Positions 46,689-58,630 of a stretch of 64,000 nt of DNA are shown here, one piece after another (position 1 is the stretch's first letter; every line of letters begins with the position of its first letter). A program made the translations under genes and the position numbers. Source of the stretch: Micromonospora tulbaghiae (GTDB lineage Bacteria; Actinomycetota; Actinomycetes; Mycobacteriales; Micromonosporaceae); NCBI RefSeq assembly GCF_900091605.1, contig NZ_FMCQ01000005.1, positions 62,001 to 126,000 on the forward strand, read 5' to 3'. Below the pieces are notes generated by a model that was given only the letters and a program-made list of their open reading frames with translations, did no database searches and was not told the origin of the DNA.

Positions 46689-48990
46689 CGAGGCACCCAC
46701 CCGCCCGTCGAACCGCGACCAGCCCACCGTCCCGCTGGGCCCCCGCCGCGTGCACGCCCTCCGGCGGCCCCGGGCCGGACGGCAGCCGGACGAGGCCACC
46801 GTCGTCCTGGACGTCCGGCAGCTCCCCGGCGCGCGCCGGTCCCGCGGCCGGCGTCTGCTGCCCCGGCCGAGCTGGGCCCTGGTCGCCATGGTCATGGTCG
46901 TCCTGGGCGGCCTGCTGGTCGTCGAGGCGTACACGAACGCCGCGTTCGTGCCCGACAACCGGGTGACGTCCGGCAGCCAGCGGGAGGTCCCCAGCTCGGT
47001 GATCGGAGGCGGCCCGATCGTCAACGTCGGCGCGGAGGGCCGCACCCAGTCGCACCGCCTGCCGCCGCGTACCGTCGCGCTCACCTTCGACGACGGACCC
47101 GACCCGCAGTGGACGCCGGAGGTGCTGCGCGTCCTGGACAAGTACCAGGTGAAGGGCACCTTCTTCGTCATCGGCTCGCAGGTCGTCCGCAACCCGGAGG
47201 TGACCCGCCGGCTGGTGGCCGAGGGACACGAGCTGGGCGTGCACACGTTCACCCACCCCGACCTCGCCGCGCTGCCGGAGTGGCGGCGCGAGCTGGAGTA
47301 CGCGCAGACGCAGCTCGCCATCGCCAGCACCACGGGCGTCCGGCCGTCGCTGCTGCGGTTCCCGTACTCGTCCCGCGCCGACGCGTACACCGACCGGGAC
47401 TGGCCGATGCTGCGGCAGGCGGGCGAGCTGGGCTACCTCACAGTCGTAAACGACGTCGACAGCCGGGACTGGGAGCTTCCGTCGGCCGAGGAGATGGTCG
47501 CCAACGCCACGCCCGACGGGACGGCCGGCACGATCGCGCTCTGGCACGACGCGGGCGGCGACCGGTCCGGCACCGTGGCCGCGCTGGACCGGTACATCCC
47601 GGCGATGCTGGAACGCGGGTACCGCTTCACCACGGTCAGCGAAGGGCTCAACCACACGCTCGCGGCCGCCGGAGTGTCCGGCCCGGTGGGCGGGCAGACG
47701 GCGGCCTCGCTCGACGAGCGGTTGCGGGGCCACGTGCTGGTCGGCGCGGTACGCGTGGCCGACGGCATGTTCGGGGTGCTCGGCGTCTTCTTCGTGCTCG
47801 TCGGGGTGCTCACCGTCGGCCGGACCCTGCTGCTGTTCGTCCTGGCCACACAGCACGCGCGCCGCCGCCGTCGCCGCGACTGGTCCTGGGGGCCGCCGGT
47901 CACCGAACCGGTCTCGGTGATCGTGCCCGCGTACAACGAGCGGGAGGGCATCGCCGCGGCGGTCCGCTCGCTGGCCCTGGGCGACCATCCCGGCGGCATC
48001 GAGGTGGTGGTGGTCGACGACGGCTCGACCGACGGCACCGCCGACATCGTCGCGGCGCTGGGGCTGCCGAACGTCCGGGTCGTCCGCAAGCCCAACGGCG
48101 GCAAGCCGAGCGCCCTCAACACCGGCGTCGCGCTGGCCCGGCACGACCTCATCGTCATGGTCGACGGCGACACGATCTTCGAGCCGGACTCGGTCCGCCG
48201 GCTGGTCCAGCCCTTCGCCGACCCCCGGGTCGGCGTGGTCGCCGGCAACGTCAAGGTCGGCAACCGCCGCGGCCTGATCGCCAAGTGGCAGCACATCGAG
48301 TACGTCATCGGCTTCAACCTCGACCGCCGCCTCTACGAGACGCTGCGCTGCATGCCCACCGTCCCGGGCGCGATCGGCGCGTTCCGGCGTCAGGCGCTGG
48401 AGCAGGTGGGCGGCATGACCGACGACACGCTGGCGGAGGACACCGACGTCACCATCGCCATCGGCCGCGCCGGCTGGCACATCGTGTACGAGGAGAGCGC
48501 CCGCGCCTGGACCGAGGCGCCGACCACCATCGGCCAGTTGTGGAAGCAGCGGTACCGGTGGAGCTACGGCACCATGCAGGCGATGTGGAAGCACCGGCGC
48601 TCGGTGATCGACAGCGGCCCGTCGGGCCGGTTCGGACGGCGGTGCCTGTCGTTCCTGACGCTCTTCGGTGTGCTGCTGCCGCTGGCCGCACCGGTGATCG
48701 ATTTGCTCGCGATCTACGGGCTGATCTTCCTGGACCGCAGCGACACGGTGGTGGCCTGGCTGGCGATGCTCGCGCTCCAGCTCCTCACCGCGGTGCTGGC
48801 CTTCCGGCTGGACCGGGAGAAGCTCGGCGTGCTGTGGGTGCTGCCGTTGCAGCAGTTCGTCTACCGCCAGGTGATGTACCTGGTGCTGCTCCAGGCGGTC
48901 GGCACCGCGCTGACCGGCGGCCGGCTGGGCTGGCAGAAGCTGCGGCGTACCGGAGATCTCCAGGTGCTCGGGCGGGGCGCGACCGGCTGA
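46681..48990 (+). CDS. Fused polysaccharide deacetylase (NodB) and processive glycosyltransferase family 2
   Basis: A 769-residue membrane enzyme joining two activities. After a basic N-terminus and TM1 (about 64-82) comes an extracellular NodB/CE4 deacetylase: VALTFDDGPDPQWTPEVL (136-152), GHELGVHTFTHPDL and RFPYSSRADAYTDRD. A second membrane segment (about 350-385) leads to a cytosolic GT2 domain: PVSVIVPAYNEREG (about 409), VVVVDDGSTDGTADIV, VMVDGDTIFEPD, EDTDVTIAIG and the processive-synthase motif QRYRW (about 623). C-terminal helices follow. This fits synthesis and deacetylation of a beta-linked N-acetylglucosamine-like polymer. ATG 46681 overlaps the preceding gene. Confidence 0.93.
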   Translation: MSDEAPTRPSNRDQPTVPLGPRRVHALRRPRAGRQPDEATVVLDVRQLPGARRSRGRRLLPRPSWALVAMVMVVLGGLLVVEAYTNAAFVPDNRVTSGSQREVPSSVIGGGPIVNVGAEGRTQSHRLPPRTVALTFDDGPDPQWTPEVLRVLDKYQVKGTFFVIGSQVVRNPEVTRRLVAEGHELGVHTFTHPDLAALPEWRRELEYAQTQLAIASTTGVRPSLLRFPYSSRADAYTDRDWPMLRQAGELGYLTVVNDVDSRDWELPSAEEMVANATPDGTAGTIALWHDAGGDRSGTVAALDRYIPAMLERGYRFTTVSEGLNHTLAAAGVSGPVGGQTAASLDERLRGHVLVGAVRVADGMFGVLGVFFVLVGVLTVGRTLLLFVLATQHARRRRRRDWSWGPPVTEPVSVIVPAYNEREGIAAAVRSLALGDHPGGIEVVVVDDGSTDGTADIVAALGLPNVRVVRKPNGGKPSALNTGVALARHDLIVMVDGDTIFEPDSVRRLVQPFADPRVGVVAGNVKVGNRRGLIAKWQHIEYVIGFNLDRRLYETLRCMPTVPGAIGAFRRQALEQVGGMTDDTLAEDTDVTIAIGRAGWHIVYEESARAWTEAPTTIGQLWKQRYRWSYGTMQAMWKHRRSVIDSGPSGRFGRRCLSFLTLFGVLLPLAAPVIDLLAIYGLIFLDRSDTVVAWLAMLALQLLTAVLAFRLDREKLGVLWVLPLQQFVYRQVMYLVLLQAVGTALTGGRLGWQKLRRTGDLQVLGRGATG

Positions 48991-49026
48991 GGCCCGGCCG
49001 CGCGGCGCGTCGGTCCGTCGCCCGGG

Positions 49027-49206
49027 TCAGTCGTCGTCCGGGTCGTCGAGACGGGCCAGCCAGGTGGCGAACCGCTCGATCGGGGTCTCGAACTCCGGGT
49101 TCAGGTCGACGAAGTCACGCAGCCGCTCGCCCAGCCACTCCATGCTGACCTGCTCGTCGCCACGGCGCTCGACCAGCTCCTCGATGCCACGGTCGGTGAA
49201 GTACAC
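49027..49206 (-). CDS. Small acidic DUF6104-like protein
   Basis: A 59-residue acidic cytosolic protein starting MYFTDRGIEELVERRGDEQ, then VSMEWLGERLRDFVDLNPEF and an end of DDPDDD. It is a short two- or three-helix protein of the type called DUF6104 in actinomycetes, where it is often near kgd. The family name is from memory. The GTG at 49206 has GAGAGGAA upstream. It begins 66 bases after the kgd stop on the same strand and could be co-transcribed. It is too short for many gene finders. Function unknown. Confidence 0.82.
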   Translation of the reverse strand: MYFTDRGIEELVERRGDEQVSMEWLGERLRDFVDLNPEFETPIERFATWLARLDDPDDD

Positions 49207-49272
49207 GGTGTTCCTCTCGTCGTCGTACGGCAGCGGCCCGCCCCGGGTCGGGACGGGCCGCTGCCGGTGGTG

Positions 49273-53016
<3,744 letters not shown>

Positions 53017-53221
53017 GGCCGCTAATCGCCTCTTTCACGCGGTTGTGAATGTCACGGTGGCCCCCGGTGACCCCCGGTTGCCGACGCTGGGTAAACCGAT
53101 GCCAAGGCTACGCCGTGCGCTGCGCGCAGGCATTCTCGCCTCCGGCTGGTGGTCCGTTTCACAGAAGATGCCAGAAGTTCGGCAAACGCTGCGTGATCCG
53201 CCGACTCCTGCTAGACGAGCA

Positions 53222-53259
53222 GGACCCCGGCCGACGACGTCCGTCATCGACCGGGGTCC
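53222..53259. terminator. Hairpin after the ABC permease
   Basis: GGACCCCGG-C-CGA pairs with TCG-A-CCGGGGTCC: nine perfect outer pairs plus three inner pairs across one mismatch, around a 14-base loop. It lies 15 bases after the permease stop on the minus strand. The rest of 53017-53221 should hold the kgd promoter; I see no other feature in it. Confidence 0.75.
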
Positions 53260-53274
53260 GTTCCGACCGTGAGG

Positions 53275-54102
53275 TCAGGAGATGTCGCGCTTGCGGATCG
53301 TGGCGACGCCGATCGCGCCGGCCACCACCGCGTATCCGATCAGCACGAGGGCGCCGGCCCACTGCGGCGGGTTGCCCGGGATGTCGGTGTCGCCGCCCAC
53401 CATGAGCCCGGAGGCGAGCGACGGGACCAGCAGCTGGAGCTTGTTGATCCAGTCGCCGTACCGCGCCGCGAGGAGGCTGAGGACGATGACCGCGCCGATC
53501 GCGCCGCCCAGGTAGAACAGGATGCCGGTCACCGTGGCCCCGATCTGGCTGCGGATCAGCACGCCGAGCCCGACGCCGAGTACCGACCAGAGCAGGTAGG
53601 CCAGGCCGTTGAGCGCGATCGCCCGCCAGACGGCGCCGCTGCCGAGCTGCGAGCCGACGTCCACCGAGTTGAGGATCACCGGCGAGATGATCAGGTTCAG
53701 CACGGTGGTGACGAGCCAGAACAGCAGCGCGAGCACGCCGGCCGCGGCCAGCTTGGCCAGCATCACCGCGGTGCGGTGCGGCGCCGTGAGGAACGTGGTG
53801 GTCACCGTCTGGTGGAAGAACTCGCTGGTCACCACCACGATGCCCAGCAGCAGCACGATGAGCAGCCCGAAGAACTGGCCGTTGGTGTAGAGGTTGGCCG
53901 CCAGGTTGTCGGCGGCCGAGATGGCCTGCAACTGGTCGGACTGGTCGGCCGGCACCTCGCCGAAGTCCCCGCCGGCCAGCGCATCGGTCTGCAACCAGTT
54001 GAAGAACAGCGTGAGCGCCCACAGCGCCAGGCTGATCAACCCGAAGATCCACCAGGTGCTGGTGGTACGGATCTTGAGCAGTTCGGATCGGACAAGCGTC
54101 AT
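53275..54102 (-). CDS. ABC-2-type exporter permease subunit
   Basis: A 275-residue membrane subunit with six hydrophobic segments. It begins MTLVRSELLKIRTTSTWW, typical of ABC-2 permeases that pair with a one-domain ATPase. It then has IFGLISLALWALTLFFNWLQ, FFGLLIVLLLGIVVVTSEF and a cytoplasmic HQTVTTTFLTAPHRTAVMLAK coupling helix. AAGVLALLFWLVTTVLNL and three more helices follow, and it ends ATIRKRDIS. The ATG overlaps the ATPase stop by four bases, so both are made together. Cargo unknown; the pair resembles bacitracin- or antibiotic-type exporters and the many uncharacterised actinobacterial pairs. Confidence 0.9.
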   Translation of the reverse strand: MTLVRSELLKIRTTSTWWIFGLISLALWALTLFFNWLQTDALAGGDFGEVPADQSDQLQAISAADNLAANLYTNGQFFGLLIVLLLGIVVVTSEFFHQTVTTTFLTAPHRTAVMLAKLAAAGVLALLFWLVTTVLNLIISPVILNSVDVGSQLGSGAVWRAIALNGLAYLLWSVLGVGLGVLIRSQIGATVTGILFYLGGAIGAVIVLSLLAARYGDWINKLQLLVPSLASGLMVGGDTDIPGNPPQWAGALVLIGYAVVAGAIGVATIRKRDIS

Positions 54103-55037
54103 CGGATCTCCGCCTTTCCGGCCGTCAGCTCCAGGAAGACCCCTTCGAGGTCGGGGCGCTCGGTGGTCAGCTCGTGCAGCTCGACCTTGGCGGCCAGCGC
54201 GACCCGGCCCACCGTCGGCGCGTCCACGCCGGTCACCAGCAGCGCGCCGTGCGGGTCGGTGTCGACGGTGGCCGACTGCTCGCGCAGCGCCGCGGCCAGG
54301 TCGTCGGCCTGCGGGGTACGCACCCGCACCTGCACGTCGTGCGTCATCGAAGCCATCACCTGGTCGACCGGACCCTGCCGGACCAGCTTGCCGGCCGCGA
54401 TGATCACCACGTCGTCGGCGAGCAGCTGCATCTCGGAGAGCAGGTGGCTGGAGACCAGCACCGTACGTCCCTCGGCGGCCAGCCCCTTGAGGAAGCCGCG
54501 CATCCAGCGGATGCCCTCCGGGTCCAGGCCGTTGGCCGGCTCGTCCAGGATCAGCACCTGCGGGTTGCCGAGCATCGCGGCCGCGATGCCGAGCCGCTGC
54601 TTCATACCCAGCGAGTAGCCCTTGAACTTGCGCTTCGCCGCGGGCGAGAGCCCGACCAGGGCGAGCGCCTCGTCGGCGCGCTCCTTCGGCAGGCCCGCCG
54701 CCGCGCAGATCACCCGCAGGTGGTTGATGCCGGTGCGGCCCTTGTGCGCGCTGGACGCCTCCAGCACCGCGCCGACCGTACGCAGCGGGTCGGTCAGGTC
54801 GGCGTACCGGCTGCCGCCGATGGTGGCCGTGCCGGCGCTCGGCGTCACCAGGTTGAGCAGCATGCGCAGCGTGGTCGTCTTACCGGCGCCGTTGGGGCCG
54901 AGGAAGCCGGTGACCCGGCCCGGCTCGACCGTGAACGACAGGTTGTCCACCGCGCGGACGGTCTTGTATTGCTTGGTCAGGCCGGACACGATGATCTGGC
55001 CGGTCCCGGCACTGGGGCGTGGCTGCCCGTCGGACAT
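54099..55037 (-). CDS. ABC exporter ATPase subunit
   Basis: A 312-residue ATP-binding subunit for the permease that follows. It has Walker A GFLGPNGAGKTTTLRML, a Q loop near AVLEASSAHKGRTG, and the signature GYSLGMKQRLGIAAAML. Walker B is VLILDEPANGLDPEG and the H loop VLVSSHLLSEMQ. The C-terminal 80 residues (VQVRVRTPQADDLAAALRE) are the small extra domain usual in the DrrA/BcrA-like branch. The second ATG of an ATGATG pair (55037) is chosen since it is better spaced from GGAGAGGAG. DrrA-like ATPases often work in self-resistance, but the cargo here is unknown. Confidence 0.93.
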   Translation of the reverse strand: MSDGQPRPSAGTGQIIVSGLTKQYKTVRAVDNLSFTVEPGRVTGFLGPNGAGKTTTLRMLLNLVTPSAGTATIGGSRYADLTDPLRTVGAVLEASSAHKGRTGINHLRVICAAAGLPKERADEALALVGLSPAAKRKFKGYSLGMKQRLGIAAAMLGNPQVLILDEPANGLDPEGIRWMRGFLKGLAAEGRTVLVSSHLLSEMQLLADDVVIIAAGKLVRQGPVDQVMASMTHDVQVRVRTPQADDLAAALREQSATVDTDPHGALLVTGVDAPTVGRVALAAKVELHELTTERPDLEGVFLELTAGKAEIR

Positions 55038-55177
55038 CATTCTCCTCTCCTGCCCCGGCGGGCTCGACGCGCGCCGGTGGGGGCGCCGTTGCGGGGCGCC
55101 CCGCAACAGCCTTCCAACCCGGCGCAAGGGGGTCAATCAGGCGGGACGCGTACGCGCCGTCCTCCTCAGGGAGGAGA

Positions 55178-55834
55178 TCAGGCCGTCGGCAGCGCCACCC
55201 AGGTGGCCCGGGCGCGGCCGAGCAGTGCGCCGTCCGAACCGTACAGGCTGGTGTGCACCTCGGCCCTGCGTCCCTCGCCGCCGACCGCGAGGCCGGTCAC
55301 CACGCACTCGTCGCCGGGCCGAGGCAGCGCCGTGACCTGCGCGGCGATCCGCCCCAGCACGTACGGCCGGCCGGGTGCCAGCACCGCCCAGCCGCCCGGG
55401 CAGTCCAGCGCCGCCCACACCGTCGCGGGCACCACAGCGGCCAGCGCACGGAACGGCGCGGCGGTCCGCCCGTCCGGCAGCCGTCCGGGGAAGATCCGCA
55501 GCCCGTCCGGGTTCGCCGGACCGCAGACGTAGCAGCGGGGGAACGGGTGGTCGACCAGGCCGGGGTACGCCCGCGCGGCCTCGGCCGCCGTCGTCAGGTC
55601 CACCGGCGGCACCATCGCGTCGAGCGGCTCGACCCGGCGTACCTGGGCGATCAGGTGGCCGTCCGGATCGCGTACCTCGCCGTCGGCGGCGGCCAGCGGG
55701 GTGTCCAGCGGTGGCGGCCGGCGCAACGTGACCTCCACCGGGCCCCGGTCGTCGATCAGCGCGGCGAAGATCCCGGCGCTCCAGCCTCCGTTGCCGGAGC
55801 CGTCCGGCCCCTGGAAGCGGGCCTCGACCAGCAT
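55178..55834 (-). CDS. Thioesterase-superfamily-like (hot-dog) protein
   Basis: A 218-residue cytosolic protein that looks like two hot-dog halves, as in acyl-CoA thioesterases. It has FQGPDGSGNGGWSAGIFAALI at the N-terminus and CYVCGPANPDGLRIFPGRL in the middle with a CxxC. VWAALDCPGGWAVLAPGRPYVLGRIAAQV comes later, followed by VHTSLYGSDGALLGRARATWVAL. The N-terminal NGGW(S)AG pattern and the ALDCPGGW pattern are shared by uncharacterised actinobacterial proteins. The ATG at 55834 has GGAG six bases upstream; the longer open frame to 56035 is not supported. It is divergent from the acyltransferase pair and may act in lipid metabolism. Confidence 0.72.
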   Translation of the reverse strand: MLVEARFQGPDGSGNGGWSAGIFAALIDDRGPVEVTLRRPPPLDTPLAAADGEVRDPDGHLIAQVRRVEPLDAMVPPVDLTTAAEAARAYPGLVDHPFPRCYVCGPANPDGLRIFPGRLPDGRTAAPFRALAAVVPATVWAALDCPGGWAVLAPGRPYVLGRIAAQVTALPRPGDECVVTGLAVGGEGRRAEVHTSLYGSDGALLGRARATWVALPTA

Positions 55835-56007
55835 GTGCACCTCCGGGTTCAGCTCCGCCGGCGCCGTCGCGGGCGGTCCGCCCGGCAGCGTCGCACACGC
55901 CGTCCCGCCCCGGCCGTCCCGGTTCGCACGCCGCCGCCGGCCGGCGTTCACCGGATCGACACCCCTCATCCCGTCCGGTGGCAACCCGCGGCACCTACAC
56001 AGGAGCC

Positions 56008-56784
56008 ATGGCCGTTCTGCACGCCGCTGGCGCACCGCTCACGACCAGCGGTTACACCCTGCTGATCGCCGACGACCCGACTCTGGTCGCGGCCGCGCAA
56101 CGCCTGCGCCACGAGGTGTTCGCCGGCGAACTCGGCGCCACGGTGCCGACCGCCGCCACCGGGCTCGACACCGACGAGTTCGACGCGCACTGCGACCACC
56201 TGGTGGTGGTGCGTGAGGGCACCGGCGAGGTCGTCGGCACGTACCGGCTGCTGCCGCCCGGCCGCACCGACCGCCGGTACGCCGACGCCGAGTTCGACCT
56301 GGGCCCGCTGGCCCCGCTCCGCGACCAGTTGGTCGAGGCGGGCCGCTCCTGCGTCCACCCGGACCACCGCACCGGCGCCGTGATCAACCTCATGTGGGCC
56401 GGGATCTGCCGTTACCTGCACCTGCGCGGTGCCCGGTGGCTCGGTGGCTGCGCCTCGGTGCCGGTCGCCGACGGCGGGACCGCCGCCACGCAGGTGTGGG
56501 CCGAGGTCACCGCCCGGCACCTCGCCCCGCCGCTGCTTCGGGTCACCCCGCGCCGGCCCTGGTTCGCCGAGGCGCAGGCCGCCGACCTCGCCGCGCTCAC
56601 CCCGGCGCAACGCCGGGCGCTCGTGCCGCCGCTGCTGCGCGGCTACCTGCGGCTCGGCGCCTGGGTGGCCGGGGAGCCGGCGTACGACAGGGACTTCGGC
56701 TGCGCCGACTTCTACGTGCTGTTCTCGCTGGACCGGATGAACCCGCGCTATCTGCGGCACTTCCTCGGCGAGGCCGGGTCGTGA
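56008..56784 (+). CDS. GNAT-type acyltransferase, OlsB-like (ornithine N-acyltransferase)
   Basis: A 258-residue protein of the GNAT fold group that includes OlsB, which links a 3-hydroxyacyl chain to the amino group of ornithine. Visible features are YTLLIADDPTLVAAAQRLRHEVFAGEL, DTDEFDAHCDHLVVV and VGTYRLLPPG. EAGRSCVHPDHRTGAVINLMW (conserved RSCV) and LGGCASVPVADGG follow, and FGCADFYVLFSLDRMNPRY is near the end. The ATG at 56008 follows AGGAG closely. The stop overlaps the start of a PlsC-like gene, giving the OlsB-OlsA order of ornithine-lipid pathways. Enzyme identity is inferred from family and neighbour. Confidence 0.83.
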   Translation: MAVLHAAGAPLTTSGYTLLIADDPTLVAAAQRLRHEVFAGELGATVPTAATGLDTDEFDAHCDHLVVVREGTGEVVGTYRLLPPGRTDRRYADAEFDLGPLAPLRDQLVEAGRSCVHPDHRTGAVINLMWAGICRYLHLRGARWLGGCASVPVADGGTAATQVWAEVTARHLAPPLLRVTPRRPWFAEAQAADLAALTPAQRRALVPPLLRGYLRLGAWVAGEPAYDRDFGCADFYVLFSLDRMNPRYLRHFLGEAGS

Positions 56785-57677
56785 CCGCCGCCGCTGTTCC
56801 CGGGCTCGGCGCGGACCTGGGCGTGGGCGTCGAGGGGGAGGGCCTGTGGCGGCCCACCTCGGGCTGCGGGCCGTACTGCCTGCCGCCGCCGGCCGCCCCG
56901 GACGTGTCGCGGCTGCGCCGGGCGGGACGGCTGCTGGGCGTACTCGGCATGTTGCCGGCCGGGGTGGGTCTGGCCGTGCTGCTGCCGCTGCTGCCCGCCG
57001 GCCGGGGCCAGGCCGCGTTGCGCGGCTGGGCACTGTGGACGCTGCGTGCCCTCGGGATCCGGTTGCTGGTCGGAGGACGGGCGCCGCGCGGGCGCGCGCT
57101 GCTGGTCGCCAACCACGTCTCCTGGCTGGACATCCTGGCGGTGCTGGCCGTGTCACCGGCCCGGATGGTGGCGAAGCGTGAGGTCCGGAGCTGGCCGTTG
57201 GTGGGCGCGCTGGCCGCCTCGGCGGGCACCGTCTTCGTGGACCGGTCCCGGCCGCGTGACCTGCCGGCCACCGTCGCGCGGGTGGCCGGCGCGCTGCGGT
57301 CCGGCCGGTCGGTGGCGGTGTTCCCGGAGGGTACGACCTGGTGCGGCGCCGCGACGGACTGCCGGCCGGGCCGCGGCTTCCGCCCGGCGATGTTCGAGGC
57401 CGCCGTGGCGGCGGGCGCGCCGGTGGTGCCGTTGCGCATCGGCTACCGGTACGCGGGCGACCCGAGCACGCTGCCCGCCTTCCTGGGTGAGGAGACGCTC
57501 TGGGCCTCGGTACGCCGGGTGTTCGCCGCCCGGGACCTGACCGTGTCGGTGACGGTGAGCGCCGCGCTGCACCCGGCAGAGGGTGCGGACCGCAGGGCGC
57601 TGGCTCGGATCGCCGAGGCCGCGATCCACCCGACTCCTCGTCCCGTGCTCGCGACCCGGCTCGACCTGGCGGCCTGA
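56781..57677 (+). CDS. 1-acyl-glycerol-3-phosphate/lyso-ornithine-lipid acyltransferase (PlsC family, OlsA-like)
   Basis: A 298-residue membrane-bound acyltransferase. After an N-terminal arm with CGPYCLPPPAAP there is a hydrophobic helix (GVLGMLPAGVGLAVLLPLLP). Then come the PlsC motifs: NHVSWLDILAVLAV (HxxxxD), a middle segment AGTVFVDRSRPRD, FPEGTTWCG (FPEGT) and VVPLRIGYRY. The GTG at 56781 overlaps the stop of the OlsB-like gene (GTGA). Next to OlsB such an enzyme would add the second fatty acid to lyso-ornithine lipid. Ordinary phosphatidic-acid synthesis is the alternative. Confidence 0.9.
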   Translation: MTAAAVPGLGADLGVGVEGEGLWRPTSGCGPYCLPPPAAPDVSRLRRAGRLLGVLGMLPAGVGLAVLLPLLPAGRGQAALRGWALWTLRALGIRLLVGGRAPRGRALLVANHVSWLDILAVLAVSPARMVAKREVRSWPLVGALAASAGTVFVDRSRPRDLPATVARVAGALRSGRSVAVFPEGTTWCGAATDCRPGRGFRPAMFEAAVAAGAPVVPLRIGYRYAGDPSTLPAFLGEETLWASVRRVFAARDLTVSVTVSAALHPAEGADRRALARIAEAAIHPTPRPVLATRLDLAA

Positions 57678-57693
57678 CCCGCCGGGCCGGAGA

Positions 57694-57746
57694 CGCGACA
57701 TAGTCGCGATAGTGTCTTGTTCAGTCGCGATGTATCGCGTTATGCT
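57694..57746 (+). promoter_or_regulatory. Promoter with two palindromes before DUF4097-padR
   Basis: TTGTTC (57717-57722) and TATGCT (57741-57746) are 18 bases apart and form a good promoter. Between them lies the perfect palindrome CGCGAT-GT-ATCGCG (57726-57739). A second, CGCGAC-ATA-GTCGCG (57694-57708), lies just upstream of the -35. The layout suggests repression, most likely by the PadR protein encoded second in the operon. Confidence 0.65.
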
Positions 57747-57799
57747 CCTCGCAACACCTGGCGCGCCGTCGATCGGCCCGCCGACGAGGGGAGCGTGTC

Positions 57800-58630
57800 A
57801 TGGCCAGTTGGACGGTCGACAACCCGCAGCGGATCACGCTGGACGAGCCGATCACCCGGCTCGACGCCGAGCTGATCAGCGGTCGGCTCAACGTGGTCGG
57901 CGCCGACGGTCCGGCCCGGGTCGACGTGACCCGGATCAGCAACAGGCCGCTCCTCGTCGAGGTGCGCGACGGGCGGCTGACGATCCGGCACAAGCGCAAG
58001 CCCGGCCTGCTCGGCATCTTCTCCTGGTTCGGCAACCGGATCCGGGCCGAGGTGTCGGTCGCCGTTCCGCCGGACGTGCTCGCCACCCTGTCGGTGGTCA
58101 GCGGCGCGCTCGTCGCCTCCGGGCTGCGCCGGGAGACCCGGGTCGACGTCACCTCCGGCCAGGTCACGCTGCGCGGGCTGCGGGGGCGCACCAGCGCGAA
58201 GGTCATCTCCGGGCCGGTCGAGGCGCTCGGCATCGGCGGCGACCTGGACCTGGAGACGGTGTCCGGCGAGCTGATCCTGGCCGACAGCGCGCCCGAGCGG
58301 GTCCGCGCCCACGCCGTCTCCGGCTCGATCACCTGCGACCTGGACAACCCGCGCGGCAGCGAGATCCGGCTCAGTGCCATCTCCGGCAGCATCACCGTGC
58401 GGGTCCGCGAGGACAGCGACCTCACGGTGCACCTGCACACCACCTCGGGCAAGATCACCAGCGGCTTCCCGCAGGTGGACAGCGGTGGGCGCGGCCTGGG
58501 CTCGATCAAGGACAGCCACGGTGTGCTCGGCGGGGGTGCGGGTAGGCTCTGGGCCTCCGCGACCTCCGGCAGCATCGCGCTGCTCGCCCGCCCGGTCGCG
58601 CCCGCCGACCATGTGGAGGACGTGCCGTGA
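57800..58630 (+). CDS. DUF4097 beta-strand repeat protein
   Basis: A 276-residue soluble protein made of short beta repeats. Nearly every 20 residues holds a strand with SG or SGS: LDAELISGRLNVV, LSVVSGALVASG, VDVTSGQVTLRG, AKVISGPVEALG, LETVSGELILAD, AHAVSGSITCDL, LSAISGSITVRV, LHTTSGKITSGF and ASATSGSIALLA. This is the DUF4097 (YvlB/LiaX-like) right-handed beta structure linked to envelope-stress sensing in Firmicutes. There is no signal peptide, so the protein is cytosolic or needs another route. The ATG at 57800 has GGGGAG upstream. The padR start overlaps its stop. Confidence 0.88.
   Translation: MASWTVDNPQRITLDEPITRLDAELISGRLNVVGADGPARVDVTRISNRPLLVEVRDGRLTIRHKRKPGLLGIFSWFGNRIRAEVSVAVPPDVLATLSVVSGALVASGLRRETRVDVTSGQVTLRGLRGRTSAKVISGPVEALGIGGDLDLETVSGELILADSAPERVRAHAVSGSITCDLDNPRGSEIRLSAISGSITVRVREDSDLTVHLHTTSGKITSGFPQVDSGGRGLGSIKDSHGVLGGGAGRLWASATSGSIALLARPVAPADHVEDVP

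Noticed and set aside
46411..48594. Minus-strand frame of about 730 codons opposite the deacetylase-glycosyltransferase
   Set aside because: The plus strand carries clear NodB and GT2 motifs. The antisense frame has none.
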